DNA from: Manduca sexta
Taxonomy: Eukaryota; Arthropoda; Insecta; Lepidoptera; Sphingidae
Assembly: GCF_014839805.1 (NCBI RefSeq)
Contig: NC_051134.1
Coordinates: forward strand, 14,787,170-14,851,169
Length of the DNA stretch: 64,000 nucleotides
Direction: 5' to 3'
The first letter of the stretch is position 1; every line of letters starts with the position of its first letter. The position numbers and the translations under genes were made by a program. A model generated the notes under the pieces. It worked only from the letters and a program-made list of their open reading frames with translations. It was not told the DNA's origin and ran no database searches. Shown here in pieces: positions 25,073 to 38,700 of this stretch.

Positions 25073-26336
25073 GTAATCAGTATTCTAACATTGTTTCACG
25101 GCTATGTATTCAAGTATTGTGGAGGTACCGCGAAAATAATATATCCATAAGCGAGTACAGAATCCAGACCATTCTATTTTTATCAAAACATCCCAACCCT
25201 ACATACTTTTGCCTTTATTAAAACCTTTTCAACATAAAATGTCGGTTAATTTTCATTGTTATTAGTGTATTGTTGAAATAAATTTAAAATGCATTGTTAT
25301 TAATGCCGGGCTCCACGAATGCTCTATTTTTGCACCCTCGCGAATGTATTGTGCGCCGAATTTTCATTTTATTGCAGCAAATGTAGCGATAGACCAAATA
25401 TCAAATATTCGCCCGAATAACCGTATGTCAGCAAAAATATTCGCTCGGTTTGCAGCTTCCGGTCATAGTTTGCAATCCGTTTTTTCTTATTGCCTTTGTA
25501 TTTGAAAGTATGTATCTTATATACAATGCTAGTTTATTCTGGTAGCTAAGATCATATAAATATTTAGTTTTCAGTAGGACTCTATTTAAAAAATACTATG
25601 TTATTCCTTGGTTCAATTCGCATCAATTCATCTAAATCTGTTTAGCCGTTTATTTTTGTCGACATTATTATGATATAATTCCAATCGAAAACTTTTTGGT
25701 AGCGCTCTCTCATTAAAAAAAAATATCGCTACCAATCCGCCAGCTGTCTTTTGTAAAATGATCACAACATACTTATTTAACTATAACATCCCCGCAACAC
25801 GTCTTGAGCGTAGATTTTGACAAACTCCGTTCTAAAACGATGTCTCTTCAGCAAAAAAAGCCTACCATTATTATAACACCGAACATTCTAATAATATTGT
25901 GGAGCAATTACAGGACAAAATTGTATTAAAATACTTGTTAAATGTGGCTCGCATCCGCATCGCCGTTGTCTGACAGGAATGTGAACAGAGAAGAGACGAA
26001 TAATAGGTAAACGTTACCTACTTTCGTGCTAGAAGTTCTGCAAAATTCCATTCAAATTGAAAGTTAGATAAGCATGAACTCTGACAGTTAAAAAGACACA
26101 ATAAAAAGCATCTCGAGTGCGAGCGAAGTTTGAGCGGCGAATATCACCGAGTTTTAACGCACTTTGGGAATTCGGAAACTCTGGCATGGTTATTTAAGTT
26201 TGTGCGGCTCATTAAAATTCAATATGAGAGTGGGTGAGGGTCGATATTGATCGCTTGGAGAGCGCCGAACACGCGTGCATAGAGAGACGCGTGCGGTGTG
26301 CGCTGCGAAACGTGCGACCCCGGCGTAGTACGTACT
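25073..26336. other. AT-rich non-coding stretch
   Basis: Contains a 9 bp inverted repeat (ttggtagcg 25696-25704, cgctaccaa 25727-25735) around an A-run. CpGs rise towards the right end (26110-26330). No gene or dispersed repeat recognised. Confidence 0.6.
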
Positions 26337-26514
26337 GGGCCCTTATTCTCTATGCCACACGTTACTTTGATAGTGCGTAACAAGCACGTAACGCAACACG
26401 TCACGTTTAGGAATATAGGATTTGGCATACAGAATACCATTGTAAGCACATTTCACGAAGATAACATGACACAGCCGCGTTACGCGTTTACACTATCATA
26501 CAGAATAAGGGCCC
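26337..26514. mobile_element. MITE with gggcccttattct termini
   Basis: Left end gggcccttattctctatg and, inverted, right end catacagaataagggccc (26497-26514) form 18 bp terminal inverted repeats with one mismatch. A further internal copy of the motif (gcatacagaatacc, about 26424-26437) suggests a nested or rearranged element. I recall similar elements in moths. No certain target duplication. The longest frame of the window (141 codons, 26298-26723) runs through it and is probably not a gene. Confidence 0.7.
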
Positions 26515-29500
26515 TGCTTGCTGACGTCAGTGCTTGGCGTCTTTTTACGCACGCTTCCAATACTTATCTAGACTCTCAATTTTGCAAGTCGTATATATGT
26601 CGCCCAACGTGGTCCTACGTCATACCGCGTCATTATATGGTGATTGATCGATTTTGTGTGTGTGATAATTTATCACTTGTAGAGGCTTGCACGACCACTT
26701 GGCATTCGGGCATCACAAATTGAATATAGGTATTTTATTTTATGTAATTAGAAGAAAGTATTTGTTCTAACGACATCTTTTAAGTTATAAATTATACCAA
26801 GGTATCAAATTTAAGAAAAAAAAAACACCAGCTTAAAGTTATTTGTGAAATATATGCGAAATCCAAACAATTCTCACGGGCAAACAAACATAAAAAATCC
26901 AGTTAATTCGACGCGGATTTCCTTACGATGTCATACCCTATATATAATTCAATTAACATATTTTTAAATATAATATATAATTTCAAAACTAAAAAACATT
27001 CTCGATTTCAGTGTTCAACGTTCTCGGCAATGACGATTCCAACTTATTCTGAGTACAACAGCTGCAACATAACGAGTATAAAAATCTGCACTGTACAATC
27101 TTTTTCAACTGCAAAGTTTTTATCGCCTTAAAAATGAGAGCCGTTACAGCCAGCTCGGTTTGTTTCCGAGCACATTTCAGCTCATGCAGGCGGTAATAGC
27201 TGCTAAAGACATTGCCAGCCCACTTACACCTCATTAAAGCTCTAATGAGAGGAATACACCGCACTAAAACACAATACATCGAAATATACAAGGTAACAAC
27301 GCCTAATTTCGTTTTGTACTTGAATACTACCGAAGTATAAAGTCTATTATCATTATATGATGGTGAGTGTCACGGTCTATAAGAGCCCTGTGACTAGAAG
27401 TGGACCGATGCCAAATGATTTAAGTACTTCCGCGCTCTGAACCCCGCTCTCTTCATGTGGAGGTTTGGGCTGTAACCTAATAAACTACACCAAAGCAACT
27501 AATGGGCATATTGACTATGCCACTTCGTTAGTCAAGATTTTTGAGCCAAATAAGTGGTATCTACTCTTTGCAATTGATGCACTAATTCGATTACAAGTAA
27601 ATTTTCATATTCTTAAGTTAAAAAAGTACCGAATAAAAATAAGTATGCCTAAATTGAAAACAATGTAAATAATAAGCTACATTTTGCTTATATTGCTTGT
27701 TTCTTATACAAAGTTGATATAATTAAATATTCTCTCGATTCTCTCACTCACATTTTAATACGACTGATGCAAAGACTATACAAGCAATAACACATAGTCG
27801 AACTCTAGTTTTAGTGACTCATGCGAATTTATTATCATTTATAGTGGCATAGGAGCTGTGCCAGAATTTTAAGCCCCGAAATCCCCTGGACTCGTCGAAC
27901 GGCTATTACCGGCGAACAACGTTCAAGTAACATCTTAACGTCCTTTCCCCAGCTTTGGAAGTACTCCAGAATTCTAACCGTTGGTTATCGGGACTCCTTT
28001 GCCACAAATATTCTGTCTGACGTCCCATTGCCTTTAATTTTCAGTAACTACAGTGTATGAGAGTTTCTTGGCAGTAATACTGTTTACTCTCATTGAAAAA
28101 AAAAATAACCAATTGCAAAAGCTTGCGTATAATATGAATTATCTATTATAATGTGGTAAGTAAAATAATCAAGGCATTATTTTGTTTTTAATAAACTTAA
28201 ATAATGTAAAATTATAGTCATTTTTATCAAAATAGATTTTGAACGCGTTTTATCTAATTCCATTAAGCTAAATCACAAAGAAAACTAGTTGGTTACGTTT
28301 CTTACACCCTTCGAACATAACAATACTTTATTACCTCAACTTGACGTCACTCGTACGTAATAAAGGAAAGTGGATATACCTGAAACAAAAATAGATTCTT
28401 TAGTGAATTGGTAAACATCTTATTTATATTGACTTGTTTAGTAAATATTCTGGGCAGAGTCTGAAACGTAGATTTTCTAAAATAAAGAAAAGAGTATTTA
28501 CAAAATCATTGTTTTGACAAATCTACTCTGGTGTCTAGTTACTGAGCCCTATTAAATTTCTATTGTTAATAGTAAACTTTCACGTGACTGGATTCCTTTA
28601 TTAGATAAATTTGACGACAGATAGAGGCCGCTCGTAAAAAATAACCACATCCTTTCTGTAATATGCTTCGAAAAAGTGTGTTGAGCCGACTCCAAATTGG
28701 TGGGGAAGACAAAGCATAGCTTGAAAAATAAAAATCAATATCAATACTATAATTTAAAAATATTATTAATTAATTGAAAAATAAATTACAAGTTAGCATA
28801 CTGCATAAATATCACACGTAAAGCACGCTTCTAATTTTCGACTAAAACGGAACGGTGACTGTTTTTACAGAGACAGATAGCCTTGGCTAGTCCTCACAAA
28901 GCCTGTCACAATGGTTCGTCACCAAAGCAAATGATCTCCACTGCACAAGCGCTCTTGTTACGCAGGCCATCGCTAAGCACAGGGAGCTAAGGACTACTAC
29001 GAACCAAGGCAAGAATGCAACACAAATCTTTGGACGCAAAATATGTTACATCGTTGGAAATTATCTTAAAAACTATGGAATCTTTTTCGATGTTGCATAT
29101 GACGTAAGTAACGACGAAAAAAAAACCTAAGCTACTAAAACTGCCTTAAACCAAAATGCTAGTCGATACACACGTATAACCATGCGAAGCAACCAGCGAT
29201 AACTCCGCCACCAAGAGACTATTCAGTGTCCATCGATTAGGGATGTCTAACTTTGGTGTTTATTCTCGGTAAATCACAATATACAATTGCATGGATATAT
29301 GAATTTCATGCACTGAATTACTACATAATAAACTAAACTCTGACATTACTGGAAGCGCCAAAGGATGGCTCTCGGGAATTGATTATGCAGTTTATATCAT
29401 GCTTTTCGTACGGGAGTCACTATCAGTGTTTTATTAATAGCCTGTGACGAAACTACTAGAGATACGAAGTTGTTAGTTATCTCAAGCCATTAATAGTAGT

Positions 29501-30611
29501 AGCATTCGCTGGCTTCAAAGGTCCGGGCGGTTATATTATCTTTTCACTTCATTTACATACTGAAAGCTCACTATGATTATTTTAAGTCGTCCCAGCTGGC
29601 GTTGTGTCGCTTGAGACCATAAAACAGTTTTATTGTTGGCGTATACCAGGGGAACAGTTTTCTCACTTTTTACATATTTTACGTGTGGTTGGGGTCAAAA
29701 CTCTTGCAACAAGTTTATAAGTAACATTTAGCGGTTATATAATGGCTTCGGTGAAGTTTTAATTTAACGACATAACGTTACACTGTTTTATCAAACGAGT
29801 GTATTTATTTTGCATAATTGCTGCAGTAAAATTATTGTCAGCGTGTTAAAAGTGCTTTTCGCGGTATTCGAATAAAGAATTCATGCAATACATAACCAGT
29901 TTGCAAATTGGTCATATCGGGCCGATAAATCTTATGGCATTTTGATAGACGATATATTCGTAATAATTTAAAATACTTATGTATTTTACTGCTATTTTTA
30001 TGGAATTGCTAAGATTCTTCTGTTGTAATGGCAGTCTATTATAGATTCTATAAAAGAAATTACGCCCATTAAAGCACCGTTCAATATAAGATGTATCAAA
30101 GTTTTTATATTACAACTCAGAACTTAATCGATATAAAAGATTATGGAACCTTAAGTTGGACATAAAAATATCAATTTTGCTTCATATTGGTAACATCAAT
30201 ATTAACAGCGATCATAAAAAAATCGATAATAAAAGTATATTGGATACACGGTTACATTTTAAGACTAAATCATTTATTTTCAAATAATACATAAGTTTGA
30301 AAACTAGCTAAGACTAATGTAATAAATAGTTCTTTAAAATTCTCGTTACAATAAACCCGAGCTCAAAAATTTTAAAGTAAATAAAACTACGCATGCTGTA
30401 TTTTGTAGAACAATTTCTATACAAAGGGAAACCTAAGAATCTATGACGAAAGGCGAATGGGAACGCGGCGCCGATACGGTTTGCTTACACAATCCCTGCA
30501 ACGAAGTCCCCGGCACAAAGAAAACTTGGATTCTGAAATTTAATACTTTCATTAAATATCGAACATTATGCTTTGCTGTATTTTTCTTAGTATATAAATA
30601 AAACACTACTA
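26515..30611. other. Long repeat-poor stretch
   Basis: About 4.1 kb with no dispersed repeat recognised. GC-richer patches at about 27840-28020 and 28865-29010 have stop codons in all frames I inspected. Frames at 26928-27291 and 27465-27668 have no motif. No gene supported. Confidence 0.55.
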
Positions 30612-30790
30612 GCAGAATTCAGGCAAATCTCAACGGAGATCGCCCGGGAGACAATATAGTGCACAAGTATGTGCAATACGCAGGTACACTCTTGGTTTCT
30701 TCACTCTCATAGTCTGGTGAGACGGCCATCTGCATGACCGGAAAGAGATCAGGCGCAGGACCAAGGGCTTTGTATACCTTCCGAAGCTTG
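30612..30790 (+). repeat. Lepidopteran dispersed repeat L, fragment
   Basis: Reads cgcccgggagacaatatag, cactctcatagtctggtgag, atgaccggaaagagatcagg, cgcaggaccaagggctttg. I know this order of motifs from lepidopteran repeats, probably part of a non-LTR element, but cannot name the family. Orientation is as conventionally seen and is not proven. Confidence 0.6.
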
Positions 30791-33700
30791 GAGACATTAT
30801 TATATAGAAGTTATACGGGGGTTCTTAATATATAGAGTAATATTGTATAATAAGTTAGTTATAACTTATAACGGTATAATTATGGATATATGACCCCATG
30901 TTTGATCTATTTGTATACTTAATAACCTGTAGGGATATGTATAATAAGTATATAAAGTAAGATAAGCAGGAAAATTCGACCATATATACTCAATACAAAC
31001 ATGGCATTCTAATAAAATAAAAAGGTATGTATATTGTATATGCTAAGACATCTCAATATCTTGCACTCGTGCAATAAACGTAAATGTATTTTGACATTTA
31101 TGAATAAGGACTTTGAGTCGTAGATTACACAGAAATGCAAATTCAGAACAAATTCGCTCTTAAGAACGTATTTTAAATGTTTTTAAACCACATCCAAAGT
31201 TAAAAAAACGAACAAAGCAACAACTCGTTGCGTCACACTTAAAGCCTTGCGCGATCACTTATATCCCAGGGGTTTTTTTTAATTATTGGGTATAAATATA
31301 TATGTATCGGCATCCGATTTAAACATGACAAACAGGATCATACTAAATTCGGGTAAATTTTGGACAAGTATTTGAGTTTTGTTTGGAACTAGAATTAGTA
31401 TAAGTTTTAAGCCTACATTACATATTAGTTGCACTGTTCATCAAATGCGTAGATACAATCACCAAAAATATTAAACACTTTTAACTAGAATTCAATTATC
31501 TAACATCTTTCTTCAGAAATTAAAATTAAATACAAAGAATTTTAATGATTATATTGTAGACTTACCCTTCGTAATATTTAATATTAGTTAGTTAACATTT
31601 GGGAAAGTTCGGCATTATGAGCTAGCGAGTCAAATGAAAGTGACTTTTGCTAAAGGACTAAGTTGACGTACTGTTTGGAACAAAAAACTTTAAATTTTAA
31701 ACAGTTACTTATATTCTAAATTCAATATTCGAATATAAACCATAGACAATAAAAAAGGCATTCTTTGATAACAGTTAACAATTTAATTTTCAAATTCAAA
31801 ATTAGAATGAATGAATACAGTATGCAGATTATTTTAGCCTCTATAGTATGTTGCATGGCAGACAGCATTGCAAATCGTCCCAATGCAACGGCTTCTACGT
31901 TATTAGCTGAGTAAATCCACCAGAGAACTCTATAAATATAATACTACAATGTAATAATGCTCACGTATTCAATGAAATAATTATTGCACTGTTCCACGCC
32001 TTCAACCGTCCACAAGCGTCAGTACCGATAACGTGCTTTTCCTGCGAAAATAATCAAGTAGAGCCTGCGACTCCGTGTGTTAAACTTTCCGTGTGAAAAA
32101 AGTCGCACTGTAAACCTTCTTATATAACATTTTTCAATACGTTAATCCATGACAGTCTATGTACCCGACTCAAATCCGTTCAGCGGTTGTTATTTCTAAC
32201 AAATATGAAAACATTTTATCACACTATACATGTATAGTATTTATCCTTAGATTACTAAGATTTTATTTGCACTGGATAAAAAGAACGTTATGGAATATAA
32301 CAACCCCTTCCCGTAACTATATTTCTTGGAATCTAGTTATTATATGGATGATATACAGGAAGCTTAGACAGAGAGGATGAGTCACTGCGTAGCGCTGCAT
32401 CTATTGTAAGACCTAGTCACTAGCTATTGTTTACCGGTGTAACGAAGCGTTACATTACGGACAATTGTATAATGTTATGTATTAATTTTCCACTGAATTG
32501 AATATACACAACTTCTATTAGATTCTATAAATTATCAATTCTATATTACGCTCTACCGTCAAACTAATAGTTCTTATTAATTTATTTACGTTTACGAAAT
32601 GTTCAAAAACATCAACATGGGAAGGAACCACGGACAAAAAAAAGTTATTAAAAATAAGTTGCGGCGTAAAAATGCAATATCCTCGTTCACGTTTATAAGT
32701 GTAATGAGATGTTACTCGCGGGAAGTTTTATTAAGTAACTAACAAGTAACAGGTTTTTGAACGTTGGCAGCACATGGTGCGCGGGCCGCGTAGTCAGCCG
32801 CGTCGTGTTGCAAAACTTACACCATAAATACAAGTTACAGCGCACTGAAAACCAGACGTGATATCAAATAAACGAGTCAGTAATAAACGCTATTTACAAA
32901 ATTGTTAAACTTTCGCAATCTTTCCTCAAATGTATTACCTTTGTGTATTTAACTGTACATCGTTGAATTGTTTTCTTAATTACTAACGTAATTTATCTTC
33001 GGTTTATTAGTTTACTGGCGGCGTATGGGCTGTAATCTTTTAATTGATTCAATATGGTGAACACAATTTAATTAGGAATTTATTTATTTCGTATTAGATA
33101 ATATGATAAAGTTTTTAGACGCTGACGATAGAGGTCAACAAAAACTACGCATCTTCTGATAATATACATAATTTAACATATACAATACATTATTGTAATA
33201 CTATCCATTTTCGTAATACCTAGTTTTTTCCAGTTATTCCCAGACTCCTACCATACTAGGACGAATGCGAGGGAACCACAATGACTTGCAAACCAATTAA
33301 ATTCTAAATTTTATACGTAAATATGTTTTCTTTTTTTAACCACGCTACTTTTTATGCATAGTATACTTTGAGGTCGTTTCTCAATGATACAGAAACATTC
33401 TAAATACACGGCGTTAATTTAAAAGATAACAGCAATCATTTATATAACACTTAACTGTTCTCAGAAGTACCCATTAACTTTGTTATTTCCTCCGAGTGCG
33501 TACGTATCTAAATATACGATCAAATAATACGTACATCACAACTCTGCCTACCTCCTCTTGAAGATACATTACAAATATATTAGATTTCAATGATGTTTCC
33601 TTCCGATGTTGCTTCATTAAGGAGCCCTTCATCGAAGGTACGCCTTTGATGTACACACCCTTCATAAATTGCTTGATAATTTTATGTGAGAACGACATTC

Positions 33701-33870
33701 AAATCAAATTATTTGTTCTGTAAACTTTATGTTATATTTACTAAAGCGACTTTACATATTTATTATTTGATTATAAAATAAGTTTCCAATTAATATACAT
33801 ATCTGCCAATCGTTCAAAGATATTATTTCACAATTGAACTTATGGTTTCTTATGTTTCCGTCAATGTTGC
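30791..33870. other. AT-rich, repeat-poor stretch
   Basis: About 3 kb with no supported gene or recognisable repeat. A 7 bp inverted repeat with 3 nt centre (tgtaacg-aag-cgttaca, 32438-32454) and a CpG patch at about 32765-32810 are the only local features. Confidence 0.6.
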
Positions 33871-34109
33871 ATTGAAATAAAGCTATTTTGTAGTTTTTAT
33901 ATTATAATTTTCTCTCGACGTTTCGAAGACTGTAGTAGAGCAAGAGCCCGTGAACCCCAGACCTTAGTTATTTTATAAAATCTGAAAGTTTGTCAGCGCA
34001 TGCTCCCAACACAGGTAACAATGATGGGTCTGGGGTTCACGGGCTCTTAGACTACAGCCTTCGTGGTCACGGGGCGCACTGGCTACTCGCAAAATAGTTT
34101 TATTTCAAT
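33871..34109. mobile_element. Foldback element with nested palindromes
   Basis: Outer terminal inverted repeats: attgaaataaagctattttg (33871-33890) pairs with 34090-34109 at 19 of 20 positions. Inside, 33924-33936 (cgaagactgtagt) pairs with 34051-34063 at 12 of 13, and a perfect 22 bp arm at 33942-33963 (aagagcccgtgaacc...) pairs with 34027-34048. The centre, 33964-34026, is about 63 bases and AT-rich. It has no open frame, so it is non-autonomous. A clear target duplication is not visible. Confidence 0.8.
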
Positions 34110-35070
34110 ATTTGAACTAACTTATAGGATGCATCAATAAAACACCACCGCCAAATTTATAATAATTAGACCACAAAAACAAATTTTCATACATCGCAAA
34201 ATCAATTACACGATATCCCTGAATAAAAGCCGATTCCGGACGGATTAAATGTGGCCACAATATTTAATGTTAGTCGAATAGTATGAAATTGGAGCACCTA
34301 CTTACTGGAAGCCAGCGACGCGTGACTCGCTAACCGTTTTAACAGACCTTTTAATATTTTTATGTATAACGTTATGTAACCCAACATGAAAGTTCAATAA
34401 AAATGTATTACATAAACGTTTAGTTATATGATATAGTCTGAAGAAATAGATGTGTCTAAATTATATTCTTATTGAAATTGCTTTCAACTATTAGACATTT
34501 CGAAGAATAGAATGAGTTAATTTATCCCCGAAGTCTTAGATGTGAAGATTGAACAGGAACGGGAAATATAAATAGGAAGGTAAATCTGTCTGTGATTTTG
34601 TAGGACAAGATATCAATTACAGTTATTAAATATAAATTCGCAAATTTAAATAAACAAATGCGAGGAAGTAACAAAACAACAAGCAAATTAATAACGCTAT
34701 AAAATGTACCAAAAATAAATTAATCACTCCAGTCGAGAATTAAGACAAAAGCAGTTAGTTGAGTTTCAATACAAAAAGATTCAGTCACTGTCTACTAATT
34801 GCTCTGTAATAGATGCTTAATTAAATACAGCTTTTGATTAATTATTGTTTACCTACCCTCTAAATTCTCTAAGACGAAAATGCCTATAAATCGCTCAACA
34901 TCACGTTATTTTATTAATCATCAAAACAATGTAGTTTCAAAATATCATCCGGGAACATTAACTAAACAAATGTAACGGAGGATGAATATATGTTGATATG
35001 TTGATGTTTTTAGGCTCTTTATTTGACTGCACTCATAATACTAACTTAATACTATACATTACATGACTTA
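34110..35070. other. AT-rich non-coding stretch
   Basis: Nothing recognised. Confidence 0.65.
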
Positions 35071-35336
35071 TATACTAACCCCCGTATTTATAGACTTTTT
35101 TATCTAAGGACGGAGCAAAGCTATGATAACAAGTCTGTTTTTCAGTGCTGACGGCATGGCAGCCTTCCCAGTGCGTAGACATAGGGCCGTTGTTATTGTG
35201 TTGTATCTCAATCTTAGCCAACCACAACAGCCACATGTCTGTTTCTCTGTCGTTGGGTACTGAGAAACAGACTTGTTATCACAGCATTACTCCGTCATTA
35301 GATAAATAACGTCTATGAATAAGGGGGTCAGTATAC
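35071..35336. mobile_element. MITE with about 75 bp terminal inverted repeats
   Basis: Left arm 35071-35145 starts tatactaacccccgtattt; right arm 35260-35336, inverted, starts tatactgacccccttattc. By eye they agree at roughly 65 of 76 positions, including ggacggagcaaagct/tgacggagtaatgct and gataacaagtctgtttytcag. The centre is about 115 bases and contains a second small hairpin (ctgtttctc / gagaaacag). Elements with a CCCCCTTATTCAT end are known to me from Lepidoptera. No transposase is encoded. Confidence 0.82.
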
Positions 35337-35481
35337 GCACTACACAGACACAAAGCGAAAATTTTGCACGCAGATCACGAAATCACTTTCAGATTCAATA
35401 ACAGCGGAGTAAGCAGCATAGTACTTAATTTCCACCCCACTCTTATCGACAGTAGCATATTCATTACTCAAAATATCAATA
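35337..35481. other. Spacer between two elements
   Basis: Nothing recognised. Confidence 0.5.
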
Positions 35482-35792
35482 CTGGTTGGTAGGTCTTTCA
35501 TAGGTGAGAGTCCGCCGAGGTAGGTACCACAGTAATGTCTATTTCAGCCGCCAAGCAATAGTGTGTAGTCCCTGTTGTTCCAGTTTGAAGGACATGATAG
35601 GCAGTGTAACTACCAGGCATAATAAGACTTAACATCTCATGTCTCAGGATGGCGAACGCAGTGGAATACCAATAAAACAATTCTTTTTAATTCAAGTTGT
35701 TGGATGGTGTTTCTACTGTTTATGGGTGGTCGTATCGCATACCATCAGGCGAACGGCAAGCTCGTCTCGACACTCAAAGCAATAAAAAAAAA
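35482..35792 (+). repeat. Family A retroelement tail, near full-length copy
   Basis: The best copy of the family here, about 311 bp on the plus strand: ctggttggtaggtctttcat, gagagtccgccgaggtagg, gccgccaagcaatagtg, agtttgaaggacatgatagg, acatctcatgtctcaggatg, gtggaataccaataaaac, gtttatgggtggtcgtatcg, gaacggcaagctcgtctcg, and the tail caaagcaataaaaaaaaa. The poly-A tail at the right end shows the orientation. Short frames in it (35498-35680 minus, 35697-35891 plus) are repeat sequence. Confidence 0.85.
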
Positions 35793-38700
35793 CTTTTAAA
35801 ATTACCAAAAAAAAAAAACGTTTCACACGTTTTTGGCGTTCTTGCGTACAGAAGCCGAGGGTCAAATCCTATGCATAACTCTTTATTATAACTGCTATGA
35901 AAGACTACTGTGAATTTATTCAAATAAGTCGTGTCAAAGGTCAGAGTGCTAAGTCGGCTACAACACCCGCGGGGCCTTATTGTCTAGTACATAATGAGTT
36001 GTGCTGCCGACCTCCTTTGTCCTAAAGTATTTGGAGTGGTTTCATATTTTGACCCTTTATGACTCGCCCCAAAGTAAGCGTTGAAAATCGCGGCACTACT
36101 GATAGAAAGTTGATGTAGTATGTTCATTGGGATGTACCGGTCCTAATGGATTTTACAGGTGAATAATTTTGTACTGTGAAAATTTACATCAGTTTATACT
36201 TTAAATATAAACTACCAATAGCTAAGATTACGATTCGGGAATAGAACATATTAGATAATCTGTAACATTGAGACGCAACCAATCCAAATAGATATTCGAA
36301 CAAAAATCTAGACCAGTATTTTTTTATACAATCTAATCGAAAGATTACATTCCCTGTGGGCTTTTCGTGTACGAAAAATCATGCTCTTTAAATACAAAAA
36401 TCGTATTTTGATATAACTTAAGATAAGTTTTGTTAGAGTAACTCATGTGGCCGAGTAGAGGACGGGTAGATGCGAAAATTATGCGACACAGGACCCGTCA
36501 TAAACGCCCCCGCACTCATATTATGTTCGTAGTATATCGCTCTTCATTATTTCGGACGACCGTGTGAAATAAAACTTAGTATAATATTATATATATAGAT
36601 GTATTACCATAGAACACAAAGTGTTAACTGATGGGACATTTTACAATAAATAGGTTGTACCTTTTAAGGATCTCTTTCATAAGTTTTATTTGTCAACTTT
36701 ATTTTTTTTCTAATTATCAAGTATATCTCGGATGAATGATTTTAGTTTCCGTATCAATTCATTTTATAAAATATCCATCCCATAGTATACTTAATAAAAG
36801 AATTACAACAAATAAAGTATTATTTTATATTTTTTATTTACCTTTAAACTAAAAGTAAATAAAAAATATAAGATTTATATCAATTCTAATCTAAATAACG
36901 TACAAGACGTGTTTGTGTTAGCCAGTCGGCCAACCGTAGAAATTAAATCAAAGGAAAGCCTTTTGTAGAATGCCTAAGCAGACATCACGAATCGACAAAA
37001 TGGAGCCAAGAGGGAATACTGACAAAGAACGAGGAAATATGCTCTAAACAACGAAACATTGTAGTTCTTAAGTACCAATTAATAACAAAATAAACCTTTT
37101 AAATTGTGATTACACTAAATTTTATTTGGAATTGACACCCGAAAAATATTACAAAGAGAAAAAGTTGCTAAGTGCAATTTATAAAAAAAACATTAATTAA
37201 TGACATTTTATGTGATAATTAAAATGTAGGGCTTTAAAACCTGGCAAATATATTGTACAGTGTGTTATATGTTCAATAAAAATAGACCACACAAGCTGTC
37301 TGCAATTCAGTACTGTAGTAATAAACATTATCTTAATAGTAAGTAGTAATGGTAATATTACTAACTATAAGCGCAGCGTACATCAATGATATTTACAATA
37401 TATAAATTTTCTGTCTCAAGACCATAATTGCCTCATTTTTTTTTATTTCCCTTAATTTCTATATACTTTCATCACCCCAAAACCGATCCAATAACTTATG
37501 AATAATCAAGTTACAGTAACTGTAGTTACATATAGGCAATGTTAAATGTAACAAAATAATTTGATTAATGCGCTGGTACATTAGCGGGCATCAGCCTGGA
37601 TGACTCAACCCTGACTCAAAAACAACTCATCAGTCATACCTGGACTGTTGTTCGAACTAGTTTTCCTCCCTTAGACGTCTGAAAAGATGTTAAAATACAC
37701 GTGTGTGCATCTATTTTTGAGTCAAATGACAATTCCTTGTGATCTGTAAAAAAATGTATTTTATTTTTTATGAAACGGTTAAAGAATTGTGTTGTACTTC
37801 ATCTGATGAATAATTTTTATTTAATAAATTCAAAACAAGCCCTAATACGGTTTATTAAGTTGTAAATTTCCTCATTAATATATTTCATTCTAATTGAGAT
37901 TCGCGCTGAGCGCTTGTTGTCTACACCTAGATACCGTTGATTAATTGAGGCTAGTTGGCTACTGTCCGCAAGGACGTCGACCCTACGCAGATAACCAGAA
38001 CCTTGTTTGGTAACTAGATACTAGTTACTGGACCCTTTCTAAGACAGTGACTGACGGAGTTACCACAAATTGCTTTATCAAGGCATCTCTGACATGAATT
38101 GATCACTCAACCGGTATGTACCAACATAAAATCAGTTAAAAATAAAATGCACACACAATTAAGTATACGTCCCGAGAAGCCAATTAAGTTAACACACGGC
38201 TATAGAAAACCGGGAAGTGTAAAATTTAAATAGGTCATATAAAACGGCAGTTTACGTCAACATAACCCACTCGGATATCGGTAACGCATAAGTTTCAATA
38301 TAGAAGCTCATTTCGAAGCGAACCAACGAGTTTATTACAGTAAACATGACTCATAAAGCCAGATCACTGAGCGAATAAAACTGCTACCCCTGCGAATCAC
38401 TCGGCAAAAATACACGCCGGCCTTACGACGAAACTCCCATTACAGGGACCCTTTTCCGTCCATATCAGTAACCGAGCGACCAGACAGAGCCGACAGCGGG
38501 AGCGACAAGGACGAAGGACGCCGCCACTCGGACACTAAACAACAATAAAATCGGCAACAAAAATACCGGAGAACGCCAACAAATTACAACCGAACCAAAA
38601 TATGTTTCCTATTCGAGATATATGGGCCCTCGTAAAGGGAACTTCCAACAACTTAATAAATATATCCCAATAACTTGATTGCTCTAGACCCTTTGAAGGG

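Noticed and set aside
26298..26723. 141-codon open frame, the longest in the window
   Set aside because: It runs through the MITE at 26337-26514, has no recognisable domain, and its composition follows the GC-richer local DNA.
28865..29030. Possible retrotransposon reverse transcriptase fragment
   Set aside because: GC-richer, but all frames are broken by stops and I see no conserved motif.
35498..35891. Two short frames on opposite strands
   Set aside because: Both are inside or run out of the family A copy at 35482-35792.
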